Source: Gammaproteobacteria bacterium | GTDB lineage: Bacteria > Pseudomonadota > Gammaproteobacteria > Steroidobacterales > Steroidobacteraceae | Reading direction: 5' to 3' | NCBI GenBank assembly: GCA_017577615.1 | Contig: PKRE01000002.1 | Location: 248,001-312,000, forward strand | Length of the DNA: 64,000 nt | Shown: positions 52,822 to 61,171 of the stretch, piece after piece | Layout: the number at the start of each line of letters is the position of its first letter | How positions within the stretch are numbered: the stretch's first letter is position 1 | The notes under the pieces: model-generated | The model's input: the letters and a program-made list of their open reading frames with translations, nothing else | What the model was told of the DNA's origin: nothing | Database searches by the model: none | Position numbers and translations under genes: made by a program

Positions 52822-55602
52822 TTACTTCAGATGCGCGCGACGATCGCTGATCTCGCGTAAGAGCGCAGTCAGCTTCTCCTGCTGTCCGCGAGACTCGTAA
52901 AGCTGTGCGATCCGCTCGCGCGCCATTCTCTTCGCATCGCGGTCAGCGCCGCCGTCGGTGGTGAGCTGTCGGAAAGTGGTCGTGAGATACTGCTCGGCTT
53001 CAGCGTATCGACCTTGTTTGAGGAACACTTCGCCAAGCGCATTCTTCGAGCGCGCAACGCGCCACTCTGGCGCATCGGTACGTCTCCAGCGGTGCATCGA
53101 CGCGATGAGTGTCGCTTCGGCATCCGCCAGCTTACCTTGAGCGAGCAAAGTTTCTCCCAAGTAGTATTCCGCGGAGGCAACGTACTGATGGTCAGCAGGA
53201 AGGTTCTTCGCGAACAGCTCCAGGGTGTCGCGCAGGATACGCTCGGCTTCGTGCAATTTACGCTTCTTCAGCAGCACCGTGCCGAGAATCGTTCGCAGGA
53301 AACCGATCTTGAGCGTGACAGTGCTTCCTGCTTGCTCGTGGATATCGAGCGCCTCGCGGACGAGTCCTTCTGCAGCATTGAAATCCTGTTTCGCAATACT
53401 CAGTTGGGCGAGCAGGCCGAGGGTGTCTGCGACGGCGTTGTTGTTCGATCCATACACGAACCGTTGAGCGGCAAGCACTCTTTTCAAGATGGGCTCAGCG
53501 TCGTCCAGACGATCCCGATAAACGAGGATTCGTGCCAGGTTCGCCTCGGCAAAGATGCGATCGGGATGAGTCTCTGGAACCCTAGAGTAGATGCGAACGG
53601 CATCCTTCGCGTATCTCTCCGCTTGCACAAGGTCGTTTGCCCAAACGAAGGTGTTCGAGAGGTCCATGAGTATGATGCCGACGCGTGGATCGTCGGGGCC
53701 TCGCAAACTCTTGACGACCTCGTAGGCGGAGTTCAAATGCGCTTGCGCCTGTTGCACATTGCCGCGGAGCATCTCGAGTCGCGCCAGGTCGATAAGCAAA
53801 GTGGCATATTGCTCGGAGCGTGTGTTCGACACTCGCTGCGCCACCTTCAAGGCCTCCGCGAGCGTGCGGTCGGACTCTTCGTAACGAGCCGCCTCACGTT
53901 GCGCGACAGCGAGAGCCGCGAGCACGGGGCCGATCGTAGCGTCGCTGGCCTTGAGTTGTCTGTGGATTTCGAGGGCTTCTTCCAGGAAAGAAAGCGCCCG
54001 ATCCGAGTGGCCCATCCTCATGTAGGAAACGCCGATCGCTTCGAGCAGACGCGCACGGACGTCCGGTTGTTGGCCTAGATCCGCACGGATGCGTTCGGCC
54101 GCCTGTTCCAGCAGCGTGCGTGCGGTTGGCTCCTTGCCGAAGTGCATGTATGGATCGGCTGCACTAAAGACGTTCAACATGAATTCGGAGACCATTTCGG
54201 CTCGTCGGCCGTCCTGGGTTGCACGCTCCAATGCCAGAGCGATTTGCTGGCGCTGCACGGACATGACGATTGCCACGCCGATGACAAAGAGCAGAAAACC
54301 GACACTGGCGATCACGCCTGCTGTGTGCCGACGTGCGAAGCGTTGGCCGTAGTAGAGCCAGTTGCCCTGTCTGGCCTTGACGGACTCATCGTTGAGGTAA
54401 CGACGTATGTCGTCAGCAAGTTGTTCGGCCGAGCTGTAACGGTGCTGCGGCTCCTTGCGCAGGGCTTTCATCACGATGGCATCGATGTCACCTGCCAAGT
54501 TGCGACGCAGGCGCTCGACGCTCGTCGAGCGGGCACTGGCGATATCGGCGACCGGAAACTCGTTGGCCGTGATCGCGTGCAGCAACGCAGCACTCGGTTT
54601 CTCCGGGTCACTCAGGCAGATCGCACGTTCCAGCTCGAGTTGACTGTACGAGGCAGGCACCTTGTATGGGCGCAGCCCACACACGAGCTCGTAGAGGATC
54701 ACACCCAGGGAGTAGACATCACTCGCGGTTGTGATGGTGCCACCGAGAATCTGCTCGGGACTTGCGTACTCGGGCGTAAGAAGCCTGTCGGCTACCCGCG
54801 TCAAATCGGGCAGTGACCGGTGGTCATTCGAGCGCAAGAGCTTGGCGATCCCGAAGTCCAATAGCTTCGGAGTGCCATCCTCGGTCACCAGAATGTTCGC
54901 AGGCTTCAGGTCGCGATGGATGACCAGATTCTGATGTGCATATTGGACGGCTGCACAGATCTCGAGGAAGAGTCGAAGTCGTTCGCGAAGGTTGAGGTGA
55001 CGACGGTCACAGTACTGATCGAGTGGCTCCCCCTCGACGTATTCCATGACGAGATAGGGCTGGCCCGTCTCCGTCTCGCCGGCATCCAGCAATCTGGCAA
55101 TGTTGGGATGGTTCAGATTTGCGAGGATTTGGCGCTCGGCTCTGAAGCGCCCATCGAGGCCGACTTGCAGCGCAGCCGTGTCGATGACCTTGCAGGCGAC
55201 CCGCGCCGAGTATTGCCGGTCAGCGCGCTCGGCCAGATAAACGGTCCCCGTTCCTCCTTGTCCCAAGATGGACGTGAGGCGATAGCTGCCGAGAACACGT
55301 CCCAACAGCGACTGTCGCTGATCCTGAAGAACGTGTGCGGAAGCGATGCCTATCGCACGCGACAAAGGCGACGGCCCTGCTCGCGAGATATTCGCAAGCA
55401 TGGCAATCAACTGCTCACGGAGATCAGCGTCATCGACAGTCTGCTCATAGATGAAGCTATGTCGCCGCGATGCTTCCATCTCCAGCGCTTGCTGGAACAA
55501 GCTCTGCAGCCGCGTCCACTGTTGTCTGTCGGTTTTCGCTATGCGCAGAGCCATCGGAGGTTCGCCTGAAGCGACAGCAGGGCGCACCTCCGGTTGACGC
55601 AT
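52822..55602 (-). CDS. Hanks-type Ser/Thr protein kinase with TPR sensor domain
   Basis: A 926-residue membrane kinase. A helical N-terminal region (about 20-95) precedes the kinase domain with Gly-loop GQGGTGTVYLAE, Lys138 (VACKVID), HRDLKPAN (229-236) and DFG (249-251), so all catalytic residues are present; it is an RD kinase, likely activated by loop phosphorylation. One membrane helix (about 429-449) separates the cytoplasmic kinase from a tetratricopeptide-rich C-terminal part (about 480-920) predicted outside. The ATG at 55602 is used; ATG 55554 (MALRIAKTD) is an alternative. The substrate is unknown; the neighbouring TonB receptor is the only linked gene. Confidence 0.9.
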   Translation of the reverse strand: MRQPEVRPAVASGEPPMALRIAKTDRQQWTRLQSLFQQALEMEASRRHSFIYEQTVDDADLREQLIAMLANISRAGPSPLSRAIGIASAHVLQDQRQSLLGRVLGSYRLTSILGQGGTGTVYLAERADRQYSARVACKVIDTAALQVGLDGRFRAERQILANLNHPNIARLLDAGETETGQPYLVMEYVEGEPLDQYCDRRHLNLRERLRLFLEICAAVQYAHQNLVIHRDLKPANILVTEDGTPKLLDFGIAKLLRSNDHRSLPDLTRVADRLLTPEYASPEQILGGTITTASDVYSLGVILYELVCGLRPYKVPASYSQLELERAICLSDPEKPSAALLHAITANEFPVADIASARSTSVERLRRNLAGDIDAIVMKALRKEPQHRYSSAEQLADDIRRYLNDESVKARQGNWLYYGQRFARRHTAGVIASVGFLLFVIGVAIVMSVQRQQIALALERATQDGRRAEMVSEFMLNVFSAADPYMHFGKEPTARTLLEQAAERIRADLGQQPDVRARLLEAIGVSYMRMGHSDRALSFLEEALEIHRQLKASDATIGPVLAALAVAQREAARYEESDRTLAEALKVAQRVSNTRSEQYATLLIDLARLEMLRGNVQQAQAHLNSAYEVVKSLRGPDDPRVGIILMDLSNTFVWANDLVQAERYAKDAVRIYSRVPETHPDRIFAEANLARILVYRDRLDDAEPILKRVLAAQRFVYGSNNNAVADTLGLLAQLSIAKQDFNAAEGLVREALDIHEQAGSTVTLKIGFLRTILGTVLLKKRKLHEAERILRDTLELFAKNLPADHQYVASAEYYLGETLLAQGKLADAEATLIASMHRWRRTDAPEWRVARSKNALGEVFLKQGRYAEAEQYLTTTFRQLTTDGGADRDAKRMARERIAQLYESRGQQEKLTALLREISDRRAHLK

Positions 55603-55758
55603 CCGTCACGGGGTACGCAGGGCGATTTTGACTTATCCCCCACTGCAGGCAGCGAACTAGCCAACATTTCCAGCATCACATTGACGACCGTCGCGTTCCG
55701 GCGCGCATCTGTTTCCACCTCATCAGACCTCCCGTGTTACGAGCATCTTTTCTTTTTT

Positions 55759-55774
55759 TGTGACGCGCGTCACA
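55759..55774. promoter_or_regulatory. CRP/Clp/Vfr-type binding site 1
   Basis: TGTGACGCGCGTCACA: perfect TGTGA-N6-TCACA, the consensus for cAMP-receptor-type regulators. Centre 55766.5, 24 bp from site 2. It lies 133 bp upstream of the repeat-peptide gene and 157 bp upstream of the divergent kinase gene. Confidence 0.7.
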
Positions 55775-55782
55775 CTCAGCTC

Positions 55783-55798
55783 TGTGACACACGTCACA
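55783..55798. promoter_or_regulatory. CRP/Clp/Vfr-type binding site 2
   Basis: TGTGACACACGTCACA: perfect TGTGA-N6-TCACA, centre 55790.5. Downstream are two direct repeats GCWGCTTATG at 55806-55815 and 55826-55835, 20 bp apart, within the likely core promoter of the secreted-peptide operon. Confidence 0.7.
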
Positions 55799-55898
55799 CT
55801 CGCGCGCTGCTTATGCAAAGAAGCGGCAGCTTATGTCAAAACACCGAAAAGACTTGGCGTGCCTCCAATAGCACGTCTGGCGAAACGGGAGGAATCGA

Positions 55899-56261
55899 AT
55901 GCGTAGCAATATGGCCTTTTTGATTGTGATTGGCTCGTTGTGCATGACGCTGCCAGCCATGGCGGCGGATAGCGAGTCAGCACTGGGCACAGCGCACGAG
56001 CTCGATGTGTCCCAGACGGTCGCCGTCAGTCTGCCTCCCTCGAGGCCTCCGGCGCAGATTGCGGTAAGCCTGCCGCCGTCGCGTCCCCCGGCTCAGGTCG
56101 CAGTGAGCCTGCCGCCTTCGAGACCTCCGGCCCAGGTGGCAGTGAGCTTGCCGCCGTCGCGTCCTCCGGCTCAGGTCGCGGTGAGCTTGCCGCCGTCGCG
56201 TCCGCCGGCTCAGGTCGCAGTGAGCCTGCCACCATCACGTCCGCCGGTGCACGTGGCCTAG
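55899..56261 (+). CDS. secreted protein with six 13-residue Pro-rich repeats
   Basis: A 120-residue protein. Signal peptide MRSNMAFLIVIGSLCMTLPAMA (cleavage about 22/23), an acidic spacer (about 24-40), then six tandem 13-residue units of the form (V/I)AVSLPPSRPPAQ up to the end (residues 41-118), finishing VA. No Cys in the mature part and no membrane helix. No family was recognised. The gene has a strong ribosome-binding site (GGGAGGAA) and lies 100 bp after two CRP-type sites. The synonymous-codon variation between repeats, with the protein motif constant, indicates selection on the peptide. A second small secreted peptide gene follows 16 bp later. Confidence 0.85.
   Translation: MRSNMAFLIVIGSLCMTLPAMAADSESALGTAHELDVSQTVAVSLPPSRPPAQIAVSLPPSRPPAQVAVSLPPSRPPAQVAVSLPPSRPPAQVAVSLPPSRPPAQVAVSLPPSRPPVHVA
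56019..56252 (+). repeat. six tandem 39-bp coding repeats
   Basis: Units begin at 56019, 56058, 56097, 56136, 56175 and 56214. The first and last units are the most diverged. Each encodes one 13-residue repeat. Confidence 0.95.
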
Positions 56262-56277
56262 TTGAGGAGCGCGCTGC

Positions 56278-56451
56278 ATGAAATCGAAGCTGATACTCGC
56301 AACCATCGTGATGCTCGCCGTGACGACCTCGGCGGTGGCGCTTGTGGCGAAGCCAGAAGCGCGCGCTGCAACGGAGGTGTCCGACATCAAAGCTACGTTG
56401 CAGGCGGAAGCGGTGGCGCCGCGAGTTTCGTCTTTCGATAGACCTCTATAA
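56278..56451 (+). CDS. 57-residue exported peptide
   Basis: A small gene with ATG 56278, stop TAA 56449-56451 and a GAGGAG ribosome-binding site 8 nt upstream. The protein has a hydrophobic N-terminal segment (MKSKLILATIVMLAVTTSAV, about 5-24), likely a signal peptide or single membrane anchor, then a short mature part of about 30 residues (EARAATEVSDIKATLQAEAV...PRVSSFDRPL). It starts 16 bp after the repeat gene, so the two are very likely co-transcribed and under the same CRP-type control. No family was recognised. Confidence 0.7.
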   Translation: MKSKLILATIVMLAVTTSAVALVAKPEARAATEVSDIKATLQAEAVAPRVSSFDRPL

Positions 56452-56458
56452 GGCGGCG

Positions 56459-56488
56459 GGTTGCCGGCGCGGGTCCGCGCCGGCAACC
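56459..56488. terminator. 13-bp GC-rich hairpin after the peptide operon
   Basis: GGTTGCCGGCGCG (56459-56471) and CGCGCCGGCAACC (56476-56488), loop GGTC, starting 7 bp after the 57-aa gene. It shares the core GCCGGCGCG-N4-CGCGCCGGC with the hairpin at 63648. Confidence 0.65.
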
Positions 56489-56547
56489 ATGCCTGCGCCC
56501 CAGTAGACGTCATGGCCCGGCGTTACTGCGAGCCGGTGCCGTTCCCC

Positions 56548-56898
56548 TTAGTCGAGCAGCTCGAGCACGTTTTCCGGTGGGCGTCCGAGCACTGCTCGAT
56601 CACCTTTCACGACGATCGGCCTTTCGATCAGGATCGGGTGTTCGACCATCGCCTTGATCCATTCCGCATTGGAGAGTTCCTTGCCTGCGTACTTGGTCTT
56701 GTACGTGTCCTCTCCCTTACGAACGAGCTCCTGCGGTTTGATGCCAAGCAGCGCTACGATCCTTCGCAGCTCACTCTCGCTCGGAGGATTCTTGAGATAT
56801 TCGACTACACGTGGCTCGATGCCGCGTTCCTTCAGAAGGGTGAGGGCAGCACGGCTCTTGCTGCAGCGTGGGTTGTGATAGATGGTGACCGTAGACAT
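56548..56898 (-). CDS. arsC: ArsC-family arsenate reductase (glutaredoxin-type)
   Basis: A 116-residue thioredoxin-fold enzyme. It starts MSTVTIYHNPRCSKSRAAL with the catalytic Cys near residue 12, has YLKNPPSESELRRIVALLGI, and ends with RPIVVKGDRAVLGRPPENVLEL containing the conserved Arg residues. It either reduces arsenate to arsenite or, as for the YfgD group, has an uncertain redox role. No ars operon partners lie nearby. ATG 56898 with GAGGAA upstream is chosen; the frame extends 61 codons further without similarity. About 275 bp upstream of it (56899-57173) show no gene. Confidence 0.9.
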   Translation of the reverse strand: MSTVTIYHNPRCSKSRAALTLLKERGIEPRVVEYLKNPPSESELRRIVALLGIKPQELVRKGEDTYKTKYAGKELSNAEWIKAMVEHPILIERPIVVKGDRAVLGRPPENVLELLD

Positions 56899-57173
56899 AG
56901 GTGATTCCTCATGGCACGCCGCGACTCGTGCGCTGACGTTTGAGATCGTGCAGAAAGCGAAAATCACGCAGCTCGAGTGATGCTCGGGAGCTGATCTACG
57001 GCAAGATCTTCGGCTATAGGGGACGATTCGTCGAGACGGTGGTTTCGATCTCCCGACGCAAGGTTGCTGGGCTTCTGGCACGGCGACGGAAGGTCTGTGC
57101 CGTCGTGGTGGTCATCCTGCCAGCGTGCACAGCGTCGCGAGGATAGGTGCGACCCACCGCAGGCAGGATGTTT

Positions 57174-57413
57174 CTAGTTCTTCGATCCCCAGCCGTCCGG
57201 CAAGTGCTCCATCTCATAGCCAACGGTTTCCCGAGTGATGGGATCGATGATGGGTTTGCCGCGCTTGAATGCGCCGGTCTGAATCGGCTTATTGGCGAAG
57301 GTTCCGTCCGCGTTCGCACGCTGGGCAGAGATGCGACCATCGTGCTCTCGGACGAGCACGCGAGCGCTGTCAGTATCGAGCAGCCAACCGATAACTTCGC
57401 AAGTCGTCGTCAT
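57174..57413 (-). CDS. hypothetical protein, 79 residues
   Basis: A small soluble protein of unknown function starting MTTTCEVIGWLLDTDSARVL, with a central RVLVREHDGRISAQRANADG, and ending DGWGSKN. No signal or membrane segment. CCGGAGC gives a ribosome-binding site 8 nt upstream of the ATG at 57413. A perfect 9-bp palindromic operator lies about 100 bp upstream (57513-57535). It is not in an evident operon. Confidence 0.65.
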   Translation of the reverse strand: MTTTCEVIGWLLDTDSARVLVREHDGRISAQRANADGTFANKPIQTGAFKRGKPIIDPITRETVGYEMEHLPDGWGSKN

Positions 57414-57512
57414 TGTGATGCTCCGGATCGTCTGCTGCCTGGAACAGTGCAATAGCCATGCCAAGCGTCAGAATACGTCATATCGCGGTCATAGGTTCTC
57501 ACGGCCAATTTT

Positions 57513-57535
57513 GATGTGACGAGAATCGTCACATC
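57513..57535. promoter_or_regulatory. 23-bp palindromic operator
   Basis: Arms GATGTGACG (57513-57521) and CGTCACATC (57527-57535) with spacer AGAAT, perfectly symmetrical. It is not followed by a T-run on either strand, so an operator is likelier than a terminator. The spacing (TGTGA-N9-TCACA) differs from standard CRP sites. The nearest genes are the 79-aa gene (start 57413) and the end of the outer-membrane protein gene. Confidence 0.65.
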
Positions 57536-57639
57536 CTGACCTGAAGGTGTGGAAAGCGTTCGCAGGGAGGGACGCGGAGCAGGGAGGCTTGGGGCTCGGG
57601 GTACGAGCGAGGCTGCAGTCCCCAGCCCAGGCCCCGGGC

Positions 57640-58584
57640 CTAGAAATCCACTTCGATGCTGAGCTTCAGCGTGTGATCGGCGGTGTGTGAGGTCAATCCT
57701 TCGAGCAAGCCCAACCCAATGGTCAAGGTTGCGGCTTCTTCCTCACCGCGCTGTCTAGGACCGAACGTCAATGGATGTGCAAAGTAGAGCACTGGGCCGA
57801 GACGATGCTGGTCGGAGTCGCCGAAGCGTTCGGCCGCTTCGGACCGATGACCAGTGTTGCCGAGCCGTTCAATGGTCCCGTAGCCCTCGAGCGCCAAGGC
57901 CCAGCGCGAGGAGAACCGGTGCATGAGCTGGAGTGCGTAGGCAAAGTCCCATTTGTCATCGCGCGGCTCGTCTTGCTCGCGTTTGCCACCGAAGGCTCGC
58001 ACAAGCGCCGGTACGGCAGCAAAGAACCATGGACCGGATTGATATTCGATGATCGGACCGAGTATGAGGCTGTTCGGGCCCTCTTGATCGATCGGTCCTT
58101 CGACTTCGACGACGACGCCAAGCCCAGCTCCGTCCTCATCCCGCGGCACGAGCACGGCTACGATCTCGGCGCCGATCTCCTCGAGGCGCAAGCCCTCGAA
58201 TTCGTTCGCGAATGTGCTGCTGCCGGGATCGTCGATACGTTCGTTCTCGAGCTCGATGCCGAAGCGCATCTTCACGCGGCTCGTCCAGCCGATCTCGAGC
58301 TCCAGCGCATAACGCTCGCGGAAGAGAGCGTTCTCATCCATGATGACAGCGCCGTCCTCGTCGGTGGCGATTCGCCGCCGCGGCTGATCCCAGGCCCACG
58401 CATTTTGGCTCTGGAATTCGAGCAAGCCTGGTGCGCTCTCCAGTGTCTTCAGCTCGAATTGGCCGATGAATGGCTCGGCAGCGGCATGAGGGGAGATGAC
58501 GGCGACGCACAAAGAGGCTAGACAACGCCGCCTGAGCCGAATGAACGGCTGCGATGGCGGGTGTGCTGGAACGCGCGAGCTCAC
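57640..58584 (-). CDS. putative outer-membrane beta-barrel protein
   Basis: A 314-residue protein with a likely signal peptide (about 15-37, LRRRCLASLCVAVISPHAAA). The mature part shows alternating beta-strand pattern (for example VKMRFGIELENE, EEIGAEIVAVLVPRD, WFFAAVPALVRAF, WALALEGYGTIERLG) and ends LKLSIEVDF with a terminal Phe, the usual signature recognised by the BAM machinery. No family was identified with certainty; the ligand or substrate is unknown. The gene is on its own, with 54 bp to the next. Confidence 0.6.
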   Translation of the reverse strand: MSSRVPAHPPSQPFIRLRRRCLASLCVAVISPHAAAEPFIGQFELKTLESAPGLLEFQSQNAWAWDQPRRRIATDEDGAVIMDENALFRERYALELEIGWTSRVKMRFGIELENERIDDPGSSTFANEFEGLRLEEIGAEIVAVLVPRDEDGAGLGVVVEVEGPIDQEGPNSLILGPIIEYQSGPWFFAAVPALVRAFGGKREQDEPRDDKWDFAYALQLMHRFSSRWALALEGYGTIERLGNTGHRSEAAERFGDSDQHRLGPVLYFAHPLTFGPRQRGEEEAATLTIGLGLLEGLTSHTADHTLKLSIEVDF

Positions 58585-58638
58585 GTGTGCATCTATCGCA
58601 CGCCCGCAAGCGGGCCGCTATACGTACGCAGCCCAGCG

Positions 58639-60609
58639 CTACGCGAGGCGCGATAGCTCGTCGACTGCGCGTGCGGCCTCGTCTATCGCAGCATGCGCAT
58701 AGGCACTCCATGCTGCGTCCGAGTTCGCGATCGCGACGCGACCGACGGGGACACGGGCGACATCTTGCAGCGACAACTCCTCATCGCTGTCGAAGAGGCT
58801 GTTGAAGCCGTAGGCGTATCCGTGACCCCATCGGAAGACGGTAATGCCAGCGACGTCTCGTTCTGGATCGAATCTTGATCCCAGTATCCGCGAAAGCTCG
58901 TCGAATGCGTGACGCTCGAACTCACGGTAAGGACTGCTTTGCAGTCGCTGGCGCCCCGCCTGCCAAGCAGCGCGTTGATCCCGATGGCCTGCCGTGACGG
59001 GAACGTGGACCAGATGAGCAACGATCGGGTCGCGTGGTGTTTTGGCAAATCGATATCCGCCCATGCTCACCGGGTAATCGAGCTTCAAGCGCGAGTAGAA
59101 GCCGATCGTGTTGTGGACATCGTGCACGCCTGCTTCCGCCCACGGTTCCCAGTTGCGTAGGGCAACTTTCACATAGACGATGGGGGCCTTGACGCTGCGG
59201 GAGAGTGCCATGCGCTGTCTCTCTGAGAGCTCTCGCATGATGTAAGGCAACATCGCATGATAGCCGGCGTATACGACTCGTTTGGCCTGAAGACGACGCA
59301 GGCGATTGCGCTCGATGTAACCGACGTCCACGCAGCCGCGGACGTTTCGCAGGCTGAGCACCGTGCTTTCGAGCCGAAGCTGGGTGCGCGGGTCCGCGTC
59401 GAGCTTCGTGTAGTCGAAGGGCGCGAGCACGATGTCGTGCATGGAGTTGCCGGGTGCAACGCCTGGCAGCAGTTTGCGGACGAGCAAGCGTGCGAGCGAG
59501 GCATTGCCGTCCGGGAAATGGTAGATGTAAGGCTCCTCAAGTTTTGCTGCATCGCTTGGGTGGATTGGAAGCCCTAGACCTTGAAAGCCCGGGTAGCCGC
59601 TGCTTGCTGCGACGAAAGCAGGTAACAGGTCGCTGCCAAGGGCGTAGAAGTGATGCGGTCGCATATGGAAGACGCGCGCCGCGCCCTGGGTGAGTCCCCA
59701 GTGCTTCGTCAAGAACGCGTGATAACTCAGCGACGCGAGCCTCTCGATTTTTCGTGCAATCGAGTCTCGCGGCCAGAAATCTCGCCGCTCCTGATAAAGT
59801 GCAACCAGCGCCGCTCGTGCCTTGGCATCGAGCGGAAACCCCTCGATGAACGCCCGAATAGGGCGTGCATGGAGATGCTCGGGCGGAATGTCGTCAGCAA
59901 CGAGCCGCGTCGGATCGCCCGTCACCAACTTGTCGATGCCGAATGCTTCCCGTTTGAACAGGAGCCCGCGGGACAGACCGAGGTTCGGATACAGCGTGCG
60001 ATCGAACGCGGTTTCAAGATACTGAAGGTCGATCCCGAGCTCCCGTAGCAGGCTCAGTGCGGGCTCGCTCCACAGACTGTACGGAGACTGGATCGATTCG
60101 CTGCCACCGTAGGTGATCAGCAAGCGTTTGCCGACCCGCATTTCGCAGCGGCGCGCGTGTCCGCCAAAGTCGTCATGATTGTCCAGGATGAGAATGCGAG
60201 CCCGCGGATGACGCTGGCGATAGAAGTACGCCGCTGCCAAGCCGCTGATGCCGGCACCGACGACGAGGAGGTCGACATCTCCGGCGCTCGGCAGGTTTTC
60301 GAACGGGAAGGCTTGCCCGTCTCGCAACGCATGCGCCGCCGCGTATGAAGCATCAGTGCTGCCCTGCATGCCGGTCAGCGCGGGTGGGTAGCTTTCCTGC
60401 GCCCAGACCATCGGCGCTGACGTCAGGGTTCCTCCAAGCGAGATCGCAACGCCGTTGAGGAAGTCGCGCCGCGTCATGCCCTCGGCCACCGCAGCCTCCA
60501 CTAGCTCGGAAACCCGGGAGTGTACTGCCTCGGGAGGCCTGCGCTCGTGGTCCACTCGCGCAGGCACGGCCCGCTGTGCCTCGACTTGCAAAGCGAGGCC
60601 CCGAATCAT
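58639..60609 (-). CDS. Tat-exported FAD-dependent amine oxidoreductase (spermidine dehydrogenase-like)
   Basis: A 656-residue flavoprotein. Residues about 45-80 form a twin-arginine signal (MTRRDFLNGVAISLGG...APMVWAQ), and the FAD-binding Rossmann motif LLVVGAGISGLAAAYFYRQ with NHDDFGGHARR follows. The TRRDFLNG signal and overall size resemble P. aeruginosa SpdH, a spermidine dehydrogenase, but the substrate is not proven. The last ~50 residues (VGRVAIANSDAAWSAYAHAA) are the typical FAD-contacting C-terminus of amine oxidases. The start is uncertain (ATG 60609 used; a GTG at 60660 overlaps the divergent gene). Likely periplasmic. Confidence 0.82.
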   Translation of the reverse strand: MIRGLALQVEAQRAVPARVDHERRPPEAVHSRVSELVEAAVAEGMTRRDFLNGVAISLGGTLTSAPMVWAQESYPPALTGMQGSTDASYAAAHALRDGQAFPFENLPSAGDVDLLVVGAGISGLAAAYFYRQRHPRARILILDNHDDFGGHARRCEMRVGKRLLITYGGSESIQSPYSLWSEPALSLLRELGIDLQYLETAFDRTLYPNLGLSRGLLFKREAFGIDKLVTGDPTRLVADDIPPEHLHARPIRAFIEGFPLDAKARAALVALYQERRDFWPRDSIARKIERLASLSYHAFLTKHWGLTQGAARVFHMRPHHFYALGSDLLPAFVAASSGYPGFQGLGLPIHPSDAAKLEEPYIYHFPDGNASLARLLVRKLLPGVAPGNSMHDIVLAPFDYTKLDADPRTQLRLESTVLSLRNVRGCVDVGYIERNRLRRLQAKRVVYAGYHAMLPYIMRELSERQRMALSRSVKAPIVYVKVALRNWEPWAEAGVHDVHNTIGFYSRLKLDYPVSMGGYRFAKTPRDPIVAHLVHVPVTAGHRDQRAAWQAGRQRLQSSPYREFERHAFDELSRILGSRFDPERDVAGITVFRWGHGYAYGFNSLFDSDEELSLQDVARVPVGRVAIANSDAAWSAYAHAAIDEAARAVDELSRLA

Positions 60610-60652
60610 ATAGGGGAGTTGGTTTCGTTGGTGTCTTGGAGAGGAGCAGTAG

Positions 60653-60919
60653 ATGGCCACAGGCTGGGCCGGCGATGGCGCCGTCCACGATCAAATCGAG
60701 GCTACGATTGAGGATGCAGTGAATCGAGCGAAGAGCCGCTTACCAAGCGGAGAAAGTCTCACGCACTGCGCACAATGCCTCGCTCCGATTCCAGAGGCGC
60801 GTCGGCGCGCGATTCCGGGCGTGCGACTCTGCGTTACCTGCCAGGAGGAGCAGGACCGTCAAACGACTCATTTCACTGGCTACAACCGCCGCGGCAGCAA
60901 AGACAGCCAGTTACGCTAA
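60653..60919 (+). CDS. DksA/TraR-family C4 zinc finger protein
   Basis: An 88-residue protein with a short N-terminal helix and the TraR/DksA zinc finger with all four Cys (HCAQCLAPIPEARRRAIPG followed by LCVTC). It lacks the long DksA coiled coil, like E. coli YbiI and TraR. It may bind the RNAP secondary channel. The GAGGAG ribosome-binding site is strong. It is divergent from the flavoprotein gene with overlapping or very close start regions. The following 252 bp (60920-61171) hold no gene; CATAAT (61066-61071) could be a -10. Confidence 0.85.
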   Translation: MATGWAGDGAVHDQIEATIEDAVNRAKSRLPSGESLTHCAQCLAPIPEARRRAIPGVRLCVTCQEEQDRQTTHFTGYNRRGSKDSQLR

Positions 60920-61171
60920 TGTGGCGACTGGGGCCACACCGGTTTCGTTTCTTCTGCCCGCACTCTAAGCCGCGTGCTCGGAGCCCTGGTCGGCCGCGGG
61001 TCGTAGCCGAATGATGTCCTCGTCGCACCGGTAGTCCGATCCGCCAACCAGGCATTCCCTCACAACATAATTGGGTAAGATCGTCTACCTTACTGGCGAC
61101 GCTTTCAGCACGCTTCCGCTGGGGAAAGCTGCTGGTGGCGACTCGAACAACCAATACGAACTCGAATCGGA

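Noticed and set aside
52614..52850. 78-codon frame between the TonB receptor and kinase genes
   Set aside because: No ribosome-binding site, overlaps the kinase 3' end and shows no protein-like pattern.
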